From assembly GCA_021812265.1 (NCBI GenBank), contig JAKAOI010000171.1:1-5706 (forward strand): 5,706 bases of DNA. Direction: 5' to 3'. The notes beneath the pieces are model-generated. The model was not told the origin of the DNA, made no database searches, and saw only the letters and a list, made by a program, of their open reading frames with translations. Numbering within the stretch: the first letter of the stretch is position 1; every line of letters starts with the position of its first letter. This document shows, piece by piece, positions 5,682 to 5,706 of this stretch. Position numbers and translations under genes: made by a program. The stretch comes from Chloroflexota bacterium (GTDB lineage Bacteria; Chloroflexota; Ktedonobacteria; Ktedonobacterales; JACDGC01).

Positions 5682-5706
5682 TCAACAGGATGGTAACTGC
5701 CTAAAG

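Overview
The window is bacterial and carries the end of a flagellar gene cluster facing a convergent peptidase gene. On the + strand, in order, are the 3' end of an unidentified acidic protein, a flagellar sigma-28 factor (FliA/SigD type), a small exported membrane-anchored protein, and two flagellar rod/hook-basal-body proteins of the FlgF/FlgG (FlhO/FlhP) family. A strong bidirectional terminator follows. On the - strand, an M3B oligoendopeptidase F (PepF) runs towards that terminator. The last ~250 bases are the intergenic region upstream of pepF and hold candidate promoters in both directions.

Every gene has an AGGAGG-like ribosome binding site. The flgF-flgG pair ends the operon with no flgA/flgH/flgI after it, as in single-membrane bacteria (Bacillota flhO-flhP) and unlike the usual Proteobacterial order. 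Protein style fits Bacillota or Chloroflexota; I cannot fix the phylum. The logic of the left half is coherent: the sigma factor that drives late flagellar genes is co-transcribed with distal-rod components, with an exported protein of unknown role between them. That protein resembles the extracytoplasmic domain of RskA-type anti-sigma factors.

The most unusual feature is a 137-bp element between flgF and flgG. It is bounded by perfect 11-bp inverted repeats and flanked by 5-bp direct repeats (ATAAC). Removing it with one repeat copy leaves a 23-nt intergenic gap, like the 19- and 27-nt gaps elsewhere in the operon. It therefore looks like an inserted miniature transposable element (MITE-like). 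Its transcript could also fold into a closed multi-hairpin structure inside the flagellar mRNA, so a structured RNA is the main alternative.

At the right edge, a + strand sequence close to the sigma-28 promoter consensus overlaps a plausible vegetative extended -10 promoter and a 17-bp dyad. The next gene, outside the window, may therefore belong to the flagellar regulon.
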